Shown here piece by piece: positions 62,481 to 64,000 of a stretch of DNA of 64,000 nt. Source of the stretch: CAWKDG01 sp963848355 (GTDB lineage Bacteria > Actinomycetota > Acidimicrobiia > Acidimicrobiales > UBA8190); NCBI GenBank assembly GCA_963848355.1, contig CAWKDG010000014.1, positions 1 through 64,000 of the forward strand, in the 5' to 3' direction. The position numbers were made by a program, and so were the translations under genes. Position 1 is the stretch's first letter, and each line of letters starts with the position of its first letter. The notes beneath the pieces are model-generated. The model searched no databases and was not told the DNA's origin. It saw only the letters and a program-made list of their open reading frames with translations.

Positions 62481-64000
62481 TCACGGGTTCACTTTTCCCT
62501 CTTGGCCAACCAGGACGATCGAGCTCCTGGCTCCACTTAAACTAATAGTGCAGGACGACCGACGGTGACACCGCGTACACCTCGACCGACGCATTCGAAA
62601 TACCAACGGATCGTCCCGAGGAACGGGAGTGTTCGTCTGCTCGACGGCTATTCTCCAGCGATCCCTCGCCTCTGCTGGTGAGCAAATGTACTGACTGGTG
62701 ACCACAAATTGCCAGGCGGCATTGGCAATGCAGGGTTGGTAATCCTCCCTGGAAGCGGCTATGAGAATCCCCACGGCGTCCGGCCAATCCGCAACGACCG
62801 CTCCATCGTTGCCCAAAGACAATGCAACTCCCCTGCCGTCGCGAAGGGGGGAGTCGTGAATGGCGGCGGCAATACGAGGAAGGGAGGGTTCGCCCCAGTA
62901 TGTATTAAGAGTACTGGTCTGAGTTGCAAATACCGCAAGTCCCACGCCAGCACAAAGAATGAAAGCGGCCAGACTTGCCCGTTGCATCCCGCGACGCGCG
63001 GTTCGGCTGCCCCGCAGATCGCTGAGCCGACCGAGCGCTTCCATGAGGACAGTTGTCACGATCGCGGCAGGAATGGAGTAATAAAAATATCCCGTGTAGG
63101 CGAGATTGAGCAGATCGACGCCCTTATACGCATAGAGCGCGACCTCCAGAGTCATCACAATGACGCTCACAAGCACGCCAAAGACGAACAACCGCCGAGT
63201 TCGATTTGAATCTGTTACTGCCAGCGCAGTTCCGCCCAACCCGGCCAGCATGACCAGTGCGATCCCGACGCTACCTCCTGGCCAGAAGCCCTTGACATAA
63301 GAAACCACCTGTCTTAGGGAATGTTCATTCTCATTGGAGTTCGAATGGAGATAATGCCAGTACAGGCCGAACTGTCCAGGCCAGTGCAGGATGAGGTTCA
63401 CTGCAATTGGCACGGCGAACAAGAACACGATGACGGCACTGGCGAGGAATAATTTCTTTGCAGATCGCAATTGAGCAGCGTAACTATGCCATGGCCGATG
63501 AAGTAGCAACCAGGCCATCGCGACCAAGACAACGTAGATACCCGTGATCCCGATGAATGCGACGTGGCCGTGAACGAGTAGAACGACGGCAAAGGTGAAG
63601 ATCGGGAGGTCCTGAAACGCACCCAGGGCAACCGAGACGCCGGACAGCGTCACCAAGAGAAACGGAGCGGCATAGATGTACGGCATCCACGCCGATGTCC
63701 ACGACAAGGTGCCACCAGTCATGAGCACGATTACCGCAACAGCTAACACGGCGATCGACCACGACTGCGTGTGCCGCGCGATCACGCGGGCGGTCAACGC
63801 GAGGATCGCGCAGTTCAGCAGAAAGACTGCAATCAGTTGTCCGTTGAAGGGGGCAGGAACGGCGTGAAGAAAGGAGTAGAACACCTCCTGGCCAAAGGAC
63901 AGGATGTAAAGAAATGCTGGTCCCGGATGGTTGAACCCTTCACGAGAGTAGTTTCCGACTAGGAGCTGAAAGTGAACCGCTTGGTTGACCAGTATCGAGT
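62481..64000 (-). CDS. Polytopic membrane protein of the surface-glycan region, N-terminus off the window
   Basis: The frame runs in from the right edge: SILVNQAVHFQLLVGNYSREGFNHPGPAFLYILSFGQ. The FNHPGPAFLY loop is typical of large actinobacterial GT-C-like membrane proteins. At least ten helices follow, for example LIAVFLLNCAILALTARVIA and IVLMTGGTLSWTSAWMPYIYAAPFLLV. A soluble C-terminal domain includes RIAAAIHDSPLRDGRGVALSLGNDGAV. Near 62600 a second frame reads NASVEVYAVSPSVVLHY and stops at 62542, which looks like the native end; the main frame stops at 62481. It follows no recognised start inside the window. Function is unknown, with glycan assembly likely from context. Confidence 0.75.
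   Translation of the reverse strand, partial: SILVNQAVHFQLLVGNYSREGFNHPGPAFLYILSFGQEVFYSFLHAVPAPFNGQLIAVFLLNCAILALTARVIARHTQSWSIAVLAVAVIVLMTGGTLSWTSAWMPYIYAAPFLLVTLSGVSVALGAFQDLPIFTFAVVLLVHGHVAFIGITGIYVVLVAMAWLLLHRPWHSYAAQLRSAKKLFLASAVIVFLFAVPIAVNLILHWPGQFGLYWHYLHSNSNENEHSLRQVVSYVKGFWPGGSVGIALVMLAGLGGTALAVTDSNRTRRLFVFGVLVSVIVMTLEVALYAYKGVDLLNLAYTGYFYYSIPAAIVTTVLMEALGRLSDLRGSRTARRGMQRASLAAFILCAGVGLAVFATQTSTLNTYWGEPSLPRIAAAIHDSPLRDGRGVALSLGNDGAVVADWPDAVGILIAASREDYQPCIANAAWQFVVTSQYICSPAEARDRWRIAVEQTNTPVPRDDPLVFRMRRSRCTRCHRRSSCTISLSGARSSIVLVGQEGKVNP

Overview
The window reads as chromosomal DNA of a high-GC Gram-positive bacterium of the Actinomycetota, most likely a member of the Acidimicrobiia. 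This is an inference from gene content: SufU-type Fe-S assembly, two luciferase-like (LLM) oxidoreductases, an LCP cell-wall ligase, a mycothiol-enzyme-like fold, a divergent Lgt and frequent GTG starts. No rRNA, tRNA or CRISPR array was seen.

Layout. 0-17 kb: an MFS exporter (cut by the left edge), a sirtuin, a polyamine or ethanolamine type catabolic block (aldehyde dehydrogenase, C26 glutamine hydrolase, SDR, glutamine-synthetase-like ligase), a PLP decarboxylase with an FGGY kinase, a lipoprotein, a glycogen-debranching enzyme, then sufC-sufS-sufU and an LCP protein. 17.8-19.8 kb: a hydrolase and an LLM oxidoreductase. 20.2-24.0 kb: a nested mobile element, in which an insertion sequence carries a group II intron inside its right terminal inverted repeat. 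24.0-26.4 kb: a secreted trypsin-like protease with a C-terminal array of nearly identical 57-residue repeats. 26.6-31.9 kb: the rest of the SUF machinery (a second sufC, a Rieske ferredoxin, sufD, a small Cys-rich protein, sufB), interrupted by an enoyl-CoA hydratase. 32-40 kb: an S9 peptidase, membrane proteins, a second LLM enzyme, an RmlC-like epimerase and a metallo-beta-lactamase/flavin-reductase fusion. 40-47 kb: mutY and a likely ethylmalonyl-CoA pathway trio (mesaconyl-CoA hydratase, methylsuccinyl-CoA dehydrogenase, malyl-CoA lyase). 47-52.6 kb: envelope genes (NlpC/P60, lgt) and a MarR regulator. 52.6-64 kb: a surface-polysaccharide region with glycosyltransferases, a UDP-sugar dehydrogenase, an epimerase, an acyltransferase and polytopic membrane proteins, most of them interrupted.

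The same 12-bp partly symmetric motif, CTAT-n4-GTAG, lies upstream of both sufC-sufS-sufU and sufB, 18 kb apart. This suggests one regulator for the divided SUF system.

Single-base frame breaks are common (at least 25), sparse before 20 kb and very dense from 47 to 58 kb. Many are simple one-base gains. Sequencing error and real decay cannot be separated from this sequence alone, so interrupted genes are given as one entry with the break points stated.
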